Source: Plectrocnemia conspersa
Taxonomy: Eukaryota; Arthropoda; Insecta; Trichoptera; Polycentropodidae
Length of the DNA: 64,000 nt
NCBI GenBank assembly: GCA_009617715.1
Contig: VTFK01000115.1
Location: 124,001-188,000, forward strand
Direction: 5' to 3'
Within the stretch, counting starts at the first letter, position 1; each line of letters begins with the position of its first letter. Below are positions 11,177-22,332 of the stretch, piece after piece. The notes below the pieces were generated by a model. It was not told where the DNA came from and ran no database searches. It worked only from the letters and a program-made list of their open reading frames with translations. Position numbers and translations under genes: made by a program.

Positions 11177-11927
11177 ATGAGGTGAGCGCCGGATTTTTAT
11201 CCAAAGACATCGGCTTTCGTCCTCCGTTCTCGAGACTAACGATCGATGTATTTTGCAGGATCGGACTGTGCGCGTACAGCGGGTACAAAATCTACCCCGG
11301 CCATGGGAAGACTGTCGTGCGAGTCGACGGAAAGGTAACTTTTCGCGCTCCCGTCTCCGCTCGAAGCCGCTCTACACTTATCTTTCGTTTCCCCTTTTAG
11401 ACGTTCACTTTCCTCAACTCGAAATGCGAGGCCGCCTACAAGCTGAAGAGGAACCCCAGGAAGGTCACCTGGACCGTACTTTACAGGTGAGATGTCAAGT
11501 TTGCACTTAACCTCTCAACGTTTAGTTCGCGACTTAACCTAAATCTATTTCAGGCGGAAATATAAGAAAGGTCAAGAAGAAGAACAGACCAAAAAACACA
11601 CCAGAAGAACTCAGAAGTTCCAGAGGGCCATCGTCGGAGCGTCGTTGAACGACATCATGGCCAAGAGGAACATGAAACCTGAAGTTCGCAAGGCTCAAAG
11701 AGAACAGGCCATCAAGTATGTGTCGGGTATCCATGCGCCGTGTTCGTTATTTGCATTTGCTCATCGTGTGTTGTTATTCTAGAGCCGCTAAAGAACAGAA
11801 GAAGACAGCGAAGGCCGCCAAGAAGCCCGTGAAAGAAAAGGCGCCGGCCAAGAAGAAGGCCGCGCCCAAAACCAAGGCCGCCAAAGTGACCAAGAAGGCT
11901 ACCCCCAGAGTCGGCGGAAAACGCTAA
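11177..11927 (+). CDS. RpL24: 60S ribosomal protein L24 (eL24)
   Basis: Structural protein of the large cytosolic ribosomal subunit. Five exons: 11177-11181 (just ATGAG), 11259-11334, 11401-11486, 11554-11715 and 11783-11927, totalling 157 aa, the same length as human eL24. The protein opens [20 protein letters not shown], the conserved eL24 N-terminus, then a [20 protein letters not shown] core, [15 protein letters not shown] and a Lys/Ala-rich tail. The split of the start codon region by an intron after only five coding bases is common for ribosomal protein genes. An AATAAA lies about 45 bp after the stop. The convergent neighbour (lambda-crystallin) ends only 111 bp away. Confidence 0.98.
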
Positions 11928-12038
11928 ACTAATTCTGTATTTAATTGTATAAAAAAAACCAGGATAAGTTAATAAACAGCTTATTTTAACCATGGATTTT
12001 ATTTTCGACAACTTTTTTTTTACATTAATTGCATAGAA

Positions 12039-15000
12039 TTAGCTCATTTCTTTTTTCAGCTTGGACAGTTTGGTCAGACAAGCGTCCCTCCAAGCTCGCC
12101 TCTCTTGCAACTTGTCCAACGGGCAAATCTTGTTCAGCTGCTTGGACACTTCTTCGGCTTGCGGTCCTTCCATTTTGGGGGTCGCTCCCATAGTCTCGCT
12201 CACTGCGTAGATCGTCTTTGAATATCTGAAACGAAAATAGTTTAATTTTGCAAAGCGGCAAAGTTCGTCCAGCGTTGGTACCTTTCGCAGTAGTTCTTCA
12301 TTCCTTCCGCGTTGAGATGTGCCGTCTCCAAAGCGCCGAGGAAAGCGTATCGCATCCCCAAACCTTCCGACATCACTTTGTCAATATCTTCGACATCCAA
12401 TATTTTATCAGACACCAATCTCCACACTTCGTTTAAGATTGCGTATCTAAATTCAAAAATTATTTTATATTATATATTGCACATCTAAATTGTTCTCTTA
12501 ACAGATATATATATATATATAGTATTACAGGACAATTCGATCGATTGATATTTTATGCGGTAAATGATTCGTCATCTATATGATGTATTAATTCCTTGCA
12601 AATGTTTTATAAAAATTGGTAAATCAACAGCAACGTCATTTGTCATTGCCTTGCATATCATTTAATGAAATGGAATATTTGTTACTAAAACATAAATAAA
12701 AGCTTGAAATTATTTTGAACTCTGCGACAAAATACTTTTTCAAAAAAAATATACAGTTAACTTAGAAATATAATTTGTTTCGTTAAATAGCCTGGGTTGC
12801 TAAAAGTCAGATTCATAAAATTCGTCAGTCTCACTAAAGGGCTGCCTTTTTTATAATCATAGAAACAGATGTCCATTGTGTACTCCAATAAAGTGTCAAC
12901 AGAAGTCAGTGCTGTGTTATGACTATGCAATTGATAATTTCTTCTTCGCTTTCACTTCTGCTGGAATAAGTTTGGAAATAATATAAACATCACTCATTAT
13001 TTGAAAACCTAGATAACATAAATCATATTCCAACCACTTTTCGATACTTTCTCTATCAACATTTTCAAAGCAAAAAAAACATTAGCTCGCATAGTTAAGA
13101 TATTTCACTTGTTCCAGGCTCGATAGAATCCAATAAATCACTTTCTATTTTTGGTAAAATTTTCCCCCATGATCGAACGATGGTCATTGCCTTTATTTTG
13201 TACCAAGATCGAGTTACTCTGTGATCACCTCCAGTATTGTCATATTTTCCGCAATATAAGCAAATCGTCATCTTCATTACAAAGGCTTATAAGGCCATTA
13301 CGGCAATGTCGTAACATTAATGACAACTCCTTGATCCATGGGTTGAATTTAATATGTAACATTAGATTGTAAAAATTTTGCAACCATAAGGCCGTCGTCC
13401 GTTTTCAATATGCTTTAATTTGGATGAAAATAAGCATTACCTAATAACGGCACCGCTTTCGGTGGCAACCCCTTACATTACAAAAAATCTCCTTAGGTTT
13501 TGAATCAATCTTCAAAGATCCATCCATGCTCCTTTCTAGTTTTAATAATCAACAGGAAGATTTCTTATTTCTGTTCCCTTAAATGATCTTGGTTTTTTCG
13601 CTTTTCCAATTACCTCTAGACACCCACACTACCTGCCTCCAACATCTAAATACGGACATGTGCACTTATAGGACGCGTAAAAATGAAAGTGAACTAATAT
13701 TTAAAAAAAATACATTAATACAGTAGTAAATAGATAATCGAAATATATCTACAACACTATTGTTCTTCAAATATAAAAGTATAGCTCATCACTAGTATCT
13801 CCTCGATAGCAATCATTACGATATATACGTACTATCTATAATGTAGATATTATAGTCGGTCAATAATGTTTTGCTAAACTAAAGATTTTTATGCCGACGT
13901 CTAGACTAAGGCCCACTGTCCACGGAGTCGTCGCTGCATAGACGCGTATTCGTCATTGCACGCTTTTTGTACGCTTGCTTGCTGCGTACATATAAACTAA
14001 CGAAACACTGTCGACGGAGCTGCAACGTCACGCTCACGTCGCTGCATGCAGGCTTTGTGACGACAGTCATCAAGCATGTCAGACGCCTGAGCGTATCGAA
14101 CTGCGTGAATGTGTAGAAAACAATGGCAATTTCAGCTGCTAAATTTTTTCAGATCGTCGAAAAGTACCAATGTCCTTATAATAGTAATCTTGCAAATTAT
14201 GCAAGAAAAGATATTACTGAGAAAGCTTGGAGTGAGGTGGGAAGTCAAATGATATTTCGTTAGTTTATATGTACACAGCAAGCAGGCGTACAACAAGCAT
14301 ACAATGACGAATACGCGTCTATGCAGCAACGTCTCTGTAGACAGTGGGCCTAAGTATATCAGAATTACTTCAAATGTACGTCATGCCGTTGGAAAGAAAA
14401 GTATTAATTTATTATATGCTTTATAATCTTACTGGATTCGATTAAGAGCGAATCCTTCGATCTCCTTCGATAGAGACACTGGCTTCTGTCCGATCTCCTC
14501 CATTATGGATCTGGTCTTGATGGCAATATCCGGCTTTGTCCAAGGAGCCGGAACTATCTCCACCAAAGGTACGTAGTATGGCGGATTCACGGGATGCGAT
14601 ACGATAACCTTGAAATAATAAATTATTTTATAAAAATATATCATTTGGCAACGTTTTATAAGATATCATACTTGAGAACGATGTTTCAAGCTCTCGCTGA
14701 AAAGTGACGGCATGAAAGTGCTGGTGGAACTCGACATAATCACGTTGTCGTCGACGATCGCATCTAAATCTGCATACAGTTTCTTTTTAAGGTCCAGGTT
14801 TTCAGGGACGCATTCTTGAAGGAAGATCGCTCCTTTGACGACTTCAGCGAGATTTGTCGAGCCTAAAAAACAATACAATATTTAGTCTGTCGCAATTATT
14901 TATCAAAATTGTTTTTAAAGCGACGGTAGATACCTGTGATGCATTTAAATTGTTGTTCAGCGTCGAGTTTTCCTCGGAGTAAGCCCTCCTTTTGGAGCGT

Positions 15001-17550
15001 TTTCAATTGCTGTTCGACGTCTTTTAGCGCCGATTTGACCTGGTCAGGAACGATGTCGTATATCACTACATGATAGCCTACGGAAGCGAACAGCATCGAC
15101 CACGATCGACCGATGAGGCCGCTGAAATATTTTAAATATTATATTTATTTTTCGTTAGTTTTGGAAGCGCTCGAATGGAAAATTATTTTATTTATTAAAT
15201 AAACTCAATGTTAAATAATAATACACTCTTAACAGAGTTAGTACTGATAAACATGCCAGATAACGAGAAGTTTATTTATGTTTTAAAAAGATACGATGAC
15301 GGTAATTACGATTAGTTAACATTTCTTTGAAATGTTATTAATCAAAAAACATTTTTAATTTATAAATGGATTAATAGTGTGTATTAAATTAAATGTAATT
15401 AACAGGGACGTCATTTATGCTTTTTCTAAGAGGGGGGGGGGGGACAAAAGATGGCAAGTCAGTGGTCGTTTTTTTAAATATTTCGATTTCATTAAGTTTC
15501 ATGGTATTTCATTAAATGTGGTATTACATGTATTTTTCTGTTCAAACTCAATGGCGAATCCCCCCTCCAAAGACGTCTCTGCTTAGAATCCACGTCAAAA
15601 GTAATAAAATCGTGTCACTTACAACAAGTGAGAATCGAATGAGGCATATCTAAACCGAATTGTACCAATACGAAGGCGCAAAAATCGATTATCCCTTCCC
15701 AGAAGTCAAAAATCCATGTCAAAAGCAATAAAATCGCGCCAGCACCGTCGCAGTGGGAACGCTTGGTAACTAGCGTAAAACTAATACAATTTAAATTTCA
15801 AAGCTAAAAATGGACTATTTGACTATTTAAAATAAAGAGTTGTTTAAAAAGTGAATAAGAGTGGATGCAATTTACTTTCAATTAAATTTAGAAGTAAAGC
15901 CACAAAATTTCCAATCAATGCAAAATAAATAGCTTCCCGCCGCTAATGGTTAAGCAGGGACGTTATTTCAGCTTTTTATTGAAGTGGCAAAAGTTGACCA
16001 GTCAGTGTTCGTTTTTAAATATTTTCGTTTAATTTAGATTCATAGTATTTCAATAAAGGGCATACATTTTTTGGTAAAATTCAAGGAGGTTTCAGAATTT
16101 ACGCCAAAGGCAATAAAATAGTACTGTCGCAATAGAAAAGCTCGGTTATCTGACGTTTATTAAAACTTTTTATATTAATATCAATAAAATAAGTGCGAAT
16201 TGAATGAAGCACTAAGCTGAATTTTGACCAATAGGAGAGCGCAAAAATCAAAACATCTCTTCGTAGAAGTCAAAAATCCACAAAAATCAAAAGCAATAAA
16301 ATCGTGCCGTCATAATGAAAACGCTCAGTTATGAAGTGTTCATAGTATAACTTTTTATAACAATATTACCACTTACAATAAGTGAAATTCGAATGAAGCA
16401 CTAAAACGAATTTTGACCAATAGGTGAGAGCAAAAAAAATTATCCCTTCTCAGAAGTCAGAAAAAATACACATTCACTATAACATTTATACTTTGCATGT
16501 AAATAAATAATGATACGTGTATAAATGTATAAATTACTACACATGAAAAAGTTGAAATCATATCATTTTACTAGCACCTGCTAGATAAATTATATTTTCA
16601 CTGGTTAAATTATATATCTACCGGGGAAAATGTATTCCAATACAATTTCACTGAAATGTCATATTTCAAAAAATATTTTTGGGATAGATTTGAGACTGTA
16701 TTTATAGATTTTATTTGAATGATAACCTGAGAATTTCTGGCTTAGAACTAGGGACGTCATTTTAGACTTTTCCAGGAGGAGGACAAAAGTTCGCTATTCA
16801 GTGGTCTGTGTTTTTTTATATTTCGATATTATTAAATGATATGCATTTTTCAGGACAAATTCAAAGGAGGGAGGCAAACCCCTCCCCCGAAATGTCGACC
16901 CTGCGGTGCAGTTCAGATTTGACCTCTAATCACAGCCACCAGCTTTTTTAACAATATCATTTTCATCGACCCATTTTTTTAGATTTTATTAATAAATCTG
17001 CTGATTGCGATTATTCTGATAATATATTGACTTTTCTTCTGATAATACACTGACTGATGATTAAGCTTAATTATTATTTTCGAGTGATATAAATATTGTC
17101 GGGTTAGATTCAAGCATTTTTGGTTAAATATTAGGGACTTTATTTCAAATTTTTATAGGGGGGAGGGGTAAAAAAATTGACCAGTAAGTTTTTTTTTAAT
17201 ATTTCGATTTCATTAAAATTAGTAGTATTTCGTTATGACATGCATTTTTGTGACCAAATTTGAGGTGGCAAATGCTACCGCCTGAGATCATCTTTCATCA
17301 TAGAAATTATAACACTTTTATACATAATACTTTCATAACACTAATTATATTTAGAAAGCACTTATATTTGGCTTTTATTAAATTATATAAAATATATTTT
17401 TGCCAACTGGCAGCACAGCTACATATAAAGAACGTCAAACTACCGTCAAGTGTCAATGTATATAGTTTGATTTATGTTTTAACCTAAATATAGCTTAATC
17501 GTTCATTACCTTCCGATTATTCCGACCTTTTCTTTCTTGAAAGCCTCCAT
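12039..17550 (-). CDS. CRYL1: Lambda-crystallin homolog / L-gulonate 3-dehydrogenase
   Basis: Cytosolic NAD-dependent dehydrogenase of the 3-hydroxyacyl-CoA dehydrogenase fold; family members oxidise L-gulonate in the uronate cycle. Six exons (minus strand): 17550-17510, 15121-14934, 14862-14672, 14608-14433, 12446-12282, 12225-12039, totalling 315 aa (human about 319). All phases chain. The Rossmann motif GSGLIG is at residues 13-18, split across exons 1 and 2. [19 protein letters not shown] carries the family's catalytic His (about residue 145). [19 protein letters not shown] lies in the C-terminal helical domain. Intron 1 (2.4 kb) and intron 4 (2.0 kb) are filled with transposons and repeats; the other introns are about 55-70 bp. 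Confidence 0.95.
12960..13640 (-). pseudogene. pogo/Tigger-type transposase relic in CRYL1 intron 4
   Basis: Minus-strand fragments in shifting frames resemble the C-terminal half of Tigger/jerky DDE transposases: a degraded LLDNAHSHPNE region near 13430-13450, NPWIKEL...LRHCRN near 13290-13350, and [20 protein letters not shown] near 13150-13220. Several stops interrupt it. A sister copy lies at about 27385-27690 with the same GATAGAATCCAAxAAATCAC stretch, so both derive from one family. Boundaries are approximate. Confidence 0.7.
13910..14350. mobile_element. PIF/Harbinger-type non-autonomous element with MADF fragment
   Basis: A 441-bp element with about 105-bp terminal inverted repeats starting GGCCCACTGTC, flanked by TAA at 13907-13909 and 14351-14353. 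The 3-bp TWA target duplication is typical of PIF/Harbinger. A 46-aa open frame on the plus strand (14123-14263) contains [20 protein letters not shown] followed by a conserved-looking AW, which resembles the first half of a MADF domain. Harbinger elements commonly carry a second Myb/MADF-like gene, so this is probably an internally deleted copy. It sits in CRYL1 intron 4. Arms differ at several sites, so it is not brand new. Confidence 0.8.
15400..17300. repeat. Cluster of dispersed repeats A, B and C in CRYL1 intron 1
   Basis: At least four repeat-A copies (about 15406-15500, 15956-16035, 16750-16830, 17130-17220), each GGGAC(G)T..ATTT.., a G-rich tract, then CAGTCAGTGG-like and T-rich ATATTTCGATTTCATTAAA. 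Between them are repeat-B copies in reverse orientation (about 15595-15775, 16190-16330, 16370-16460) with AAAAGCAATAAAATCGTGCC and TTCTCAGAAGTCA, and a repeat-C copy at about 16470-16740 (CACTGGTTAAATTATATATC). The copies are diverged, alternate in a fixed order and look like pieces of one larger composite element. Confidence 0.6.
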
Positions 17551-18389
17551 TATGTAACGATCCAACGCTGCAACTGCCGACGAAAGAGTTTATAGATAAA
17601 TATATATGTAAGAGCGGTTTAACTGATACAGCCAGTCACCGGACAAACACTCGACGCAGGATGATAATGTCAAACGTTTATTTTTCATTAATTGATACGA
17701 CGTGGAGCGATAACGCTTATTAACAAGAGCTACGAGAGCACTGGGTAGGATAACTTTTATCGTTATGCTGTGAGAGAGACGAAGTGAATGCGAGAAGAGG
17801 AGAGTTGTTTTGCGGATTATTTTAACTAGGAAGATCGACATTCACTTTCGAGCAAAAACTGATTCATTGATTTATTGTGATATTAATTACTACATCGACT
17901 CGAATAAATTAAACTTATATTAAAATTGCAAAAATTTTAAATTAGTTATTTAAAAATCAAATAAATTGAAACGAAAAAATTATTGCTAAACAGCCGATTC
18001 TAAGTTGTTATGTAATAACAATTGTTTGATGTCATTTAGTCTGACAAGCAAATCGTAACATTTCCAGATAAGAGATAACAATATTTGATTTTTTGTCGAA
18101 TCCAGATTGGAAATTCGGTTAATTAGCGTCTACTTATTCATCCATATCAGATAGGAAATGTAGATAAATAATTAAAGTTAAGTTAATTTTTAAAAATATA
18201 TATGTACATACATATTTAATGCTGTTTTCGCAGAGCCTCGACGATGTCATTTTACTAAATTAACTAATTTTGACAAACAATTTAATTTTCACCCTCCCCC
18301 CCCCTTCCCCATTCCTCATTCATCATGATGTTACTTAGATTTGCGGATTATTTGACGCGATTATTAAAAATGATGGCAAGTGTACATAC

Positions 18390-18550
18390 GGCCGCGTGCA
18401 GATGATAAGAGATTACTGAAACATGTTTTCAATATCAACATTCAAGTGAAAAACGTACAAGATTTTATTTTAAAACCACTCTGTAAAACACGTTGGGAAA
18501 ATCAAATTAAATGTCTTGAAGCAATATTTTTTTTAATCTTAGTTAATGTA
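18390..18550 (+). pseudogene. hAT/ZMYM-like transposase fragment
   Basis: A short open stretch contains FILKPLCKTRWENQIKCLEA, matching the L(K)PLCxTRWExR.. signature found in hAT-related zinc-finger MYM-type proteins of insects. It loses resemblance after about 50 residues and has no flanking domains. Interpreted as a decayed transposase piece. Confidence 0.55.
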
Positions 18551-18779
18551 GTAATTTATAGAATTTTATTAACTCTCCTAGTAATAGTTGGTTTGCGTAA
18601 ACGTAGTTTTTTCCTAATACTTATTCAGACCTATCTCAGGGCAATTTATTTAAACGAGTGTATTTATTAGCCATATTATTAATAGAAAATGAAATAGCCA
18701 AAAACTTTAATATATAATTTTATTATTATTTTGATTCATTGCTTAAAATTATTTCGTAAAAGTCAGCGGATGATATTTG

Positions 18780-19110
18780 ACCGTACTCTTTATTTATTCA
18801 AGTAAATAAATGTTTTTGGAATCACCTCATATTATTTTATTAAATATAAATTCGCATAGCAACAAATAAATGATTATAGATACACGTTATAAATGAATCA
18901 AATTGTATATAATTAAATATTTACACTTGTTGCGCATTAATAATTATCTGTCATTATTCACACGTGTATCGATTTAAATATTTACTATAAATATGAAGTA
19001 ATTAAACAAATAAAGATAGTCGCAGGACAGTACTCGGAGAGTCGCTAGAACTACCGTCGTATTATTTCTGGAGCATCCGCCTAATCGTTTCCTGGTTTCC
19101 GATAACCACA
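18780..19110 (-). repeat. Repeat family E copy (empty site)
   Basis: Inverted relative to about 27790-28600. Shared blocks include CGATACACGTGTGAATAA (minus strand), TATTTATAGTAAATATTTAA and ACAATTTGATT. The copy near 28000 is interrupted by a 526-bp MITE; this one is uninterrupted at the corresponding TTA (about 18921-18923). Confidence 0.7.
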
Positions 19111-21124
19111 GCGCGGACGCTAAAATATTAAATACTTTTAATGATGATAATGCATTTAAAATAGTAATCTGATAACACAAATTATATAAAAATAATTTTA
19201 ACAAATAAATATAATGTGTTAACGAAATATTTACATTTATATAAATATTGTATTTGCAATATTAATGTGAATAAAATATTTATATTTAGGCAGAGCATAG
19301 ATAGAAAAAATAACGAATTGAATTATATCAAATTTAGTTACCAAATATTATTCATAACCACTGGGTTAAGAAGAGTAAAATTAATAAGACAATATTGTCT
19401 CATTGAAACTCGAAAATATTATTTATTATTTTATTTATTAATTTGCTTAGCTAATATAGTTAAATTTTTTAATATATCAAAATAAGCTATACATTTTTTA
19501 ATGATTGTAAATACAGCATATGCATGTAACACAATAAAAAGTAAGAAGGTCCAAATGTGTTTTCAGTAATACAAGGTCTGTCCTAAGTCCACGAGGGCTA
19601 GTTTTATTAAAAAATTCAATACTAGCCATTGAGAAAAGTCCACAGCTGCACAATATACACTCCGATATATGAGTAATTTCTGAAATTACAGTATGTTTTT
19701 TCTTTATTATTTTTATTTTTCGGCTATTAGTAGCTTAATGTTTCATGATATGTTGCCAATTTTTTTTTTAATTATACCATTTCAGAATTACACTGATTTT
19801 TTAAATATTTTTGCCACAAAATAAATAATTTTATTATTAGTTACAAATATTGGGAAAAATTGGCAAAAGTCAATGTTTTTTAGTCTTCCGTTGCAACGTG
19901 ACATGCGTGTGCCTAATGCGCCTTAAAAGGGCTTTACAATAGAGAGACAACAGACTGAAATCCAAGTCTGTAAATCGGTGACAACTATTTTATTGATTAT
20001 AAAATGTTATTACAGCTTAAAATCAATATATCCCATTATGCACGACCTTGCTCGATTTTATTTATCCATCACGATATACACCTGTGAAATTAATAACATC
20101 TAAGAAAAACTGTGATGATTAATCGGAACTATGAGTGTATAATAATTGCTGTTTTGTTTTCTTAGATACAACAGAAATTGAAAATATTAGGGTCCATGTA
20201 AAAATTGAACCTAGCTCTTTTAGGTATTTATCACCTACTTATACTACTGGTCTATCGTACTGGTATTATAAATAATATAAACAAAATTCATATGCTATAA
20301 TATATATCTAAAAGTATACACTAAGAAGTTAAATGAATATACAAGTGAGTGGACGAAACGCGAGGCACGCAGCCCGCCAGAGTCACCAATAGAACAAGTG
20401 CATCACGCTAGTGCTACCAGAGTACCACCAAGTTTTGTCCATAATAAAACTTAAATATAAATATTCATAAATGGGCTCATTATATTAGTAAGCAGCATTT
20501 TATAATATTCGATTTCTTTCCATCAACATCCGTGTCGTAAAAATTTTCAAAATTTTTGCAATTTTGATGTAGTTTTTTTTAATTTATTTTAGAAAGACGA
20601 GTTTTGATATCCAGCAGAAATCCAAACTTTACTGAAAGCTCTGCATCAATTAATACTTCTCCTGGCATCCTTCTACGTAATCTAATAGTTTTTTTCAATT
20701 CATATTTTTTAATCTGTGTACTCAATTTTTGATATTTGAACATAATTTTGGCATAAATCATCGCGGAGTTTGAACTATTTCATTTCCAGGATTCAAAATC
20801 AGTTGTTGCAATCGCTTTTAATTCGATTATTTTATAGCGTCTATTGTTTGAATATGGATTATTACCAACTTCCCCCACACTACGGCCTTGATCAGTGTTA
20901 TCAACGACACTGATAAACGGGTAATTGTGACTTTTAACGTAATGGCCAATGACCATTATTTTCTAAGCGTGGGGTGATATAATAATCTTATTTTGTGGTA
21001 AATAAATTAAATGAAAAAAATAGTTATAGGCAGTTTTGTTTCTATCATAATATAGCATAGCCAAAAAAAGTAACGCGTTATGACCAAAATAAAAAAGTAA
21101 TGTTTGACAACCAACTCTGACAGC

Positions 21125-22332
21125 ATGGATCCGCCGCGTATCGTTCCTCCTCCTTCCCCTGTAAAAAATGCATATATTTCGATCGCATCCGTAGCATGTG
21201 TTAAATTAACTTTGTATTTTCAGGCTTGTTCTTCGAGCTCGCTCCATAGTTTTCATCAGATCCCTCCCGAGTCGCCCGGTTCTCTTTTCTCACCGCAGCC
21301 TTACGACGATTCGCATCAAAGCAGAAATCAACCGAATCGAGAGTTAATCAACTTACTGTCTAAAGACAATAGTCGATTGACGTACACGCCTCAGTTGAGC
21401 AAGAACAGCGATTTAACGTTTACGCCTTCTTACGGCAGTTCCGGCGTGCAAAACCCTCACAGTTTAATCAACGCGCAGACTCCCGTTCAACTGTCGGGAC
21501 CGAATCAAGCGAAAAATAGTATTAAACTACAGTGAGTGTTTTTCGAGGCGACTCAATTTTTATTGGTTTCAAACTGTTAATGCGTTCTGACTTGTAGAAA
21601 TTGCGTATCGACGGTTAACTTACAATGCGAGTTGACGTTGCTAGACGTTTATTGTCGGACTAGATTTTCCGAATATAATCCGTCTAGGTTTCACGGCGTG
21701 GTGATGAAAATATTAGAACCGAGAGCTACCGCATTGGTGTTTCGGTGAGTGTCAAATTGTTATTGGAGTGATTTGATCAACTTGTTATTGGACGTTATTG
21801 CTTGTTTCATTCCGCAGTACTGGAAAGTTGGTGTGCACGGGAGCGAAGAACGAACACGATTCGTTACTAGCGACGCGGAAATTTGCACGCATAATCCAAA
21901 AATTAGGATATCCAGTGAGAACTGCCCGTATTATTATTTTTTTAATCGGTATTTTTAACAATATTCGTCTCTCTCTCTCTTCAGGTTAAGTTTACAGATT
22001 TTAAAATACAGAATTTGGTCGCCACCGCCGATTTAAGATTCCCTATAAAACTCGAAGCGCTTCAGCAAGCTCACGGTCAGTTTACGTCATACGAGCCCGA
22101 ACTGTTTCCGGGTTTAGTTTACAGAATGATCAGGCCGAGGATAGTCCTTTTGATATTTGTCAACGGCAAGATCGTATTCACAGGTAAAGTGTAATTGTAT
22201 TATTTATAAATATTATATGTGTCTGATATGCTTTAAGTATAAATTTAATTTTCAGGTGGAAAGTCGAGAAAAGATATCATCGAATCGTTAAATATAATTT
22301 ATCCCATATTGAAAAGTTTCAAAAAGAATTAA
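21125..22332 (+). CDS. Trf: TBP-related factor, probably TRF1
   Basis: TATA-binding-protein fold with two saddle repeats. Six exons: 21125-21160, 21224-21531, 21598-21744, 21818-21914, 21985-22183 and 22256-22332, totalling 287 aa; all phases chain. Residues 1-115 are Pro/Ser/Asn-rich linker; 116-287 are the core. All four DNA-intercalating phenylalanine positions appear kept ([29 protein letters not shown]). The core differs from canonical TBP, which is nearly invariant in animals, at many places ([36 protein letters not shown]). These changes resemble insect TRF1, which in Drosophila partners BRF in RNA polymerase III transcription. TBP itself is less likely. The first intron is 63 nt and in frame without stops, so a 21-residue-longer isoform is possible. 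The start ATG follows an upstream in-frame non-ATG stretch. Confidence 0.85.

Larger units (their letters stand above)
17551..21124. other. Intergenic region between CRYL1 and the TBP-related gene
   Basis: About 3.6 kb without a recognisable intact gene. It contains a hAT/ZMYM-like transposase scrap (about 18390-18550), repeat E (about 18780-19110), a repeat-D fragment (about 20380-20440) and a C12 run near 18294-18305. Open frames at 17590-17841 (-), 19216-19485 (+) and 20579-20761 (-) have composition of random AT-rich sequence. Confidence 0.5.
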
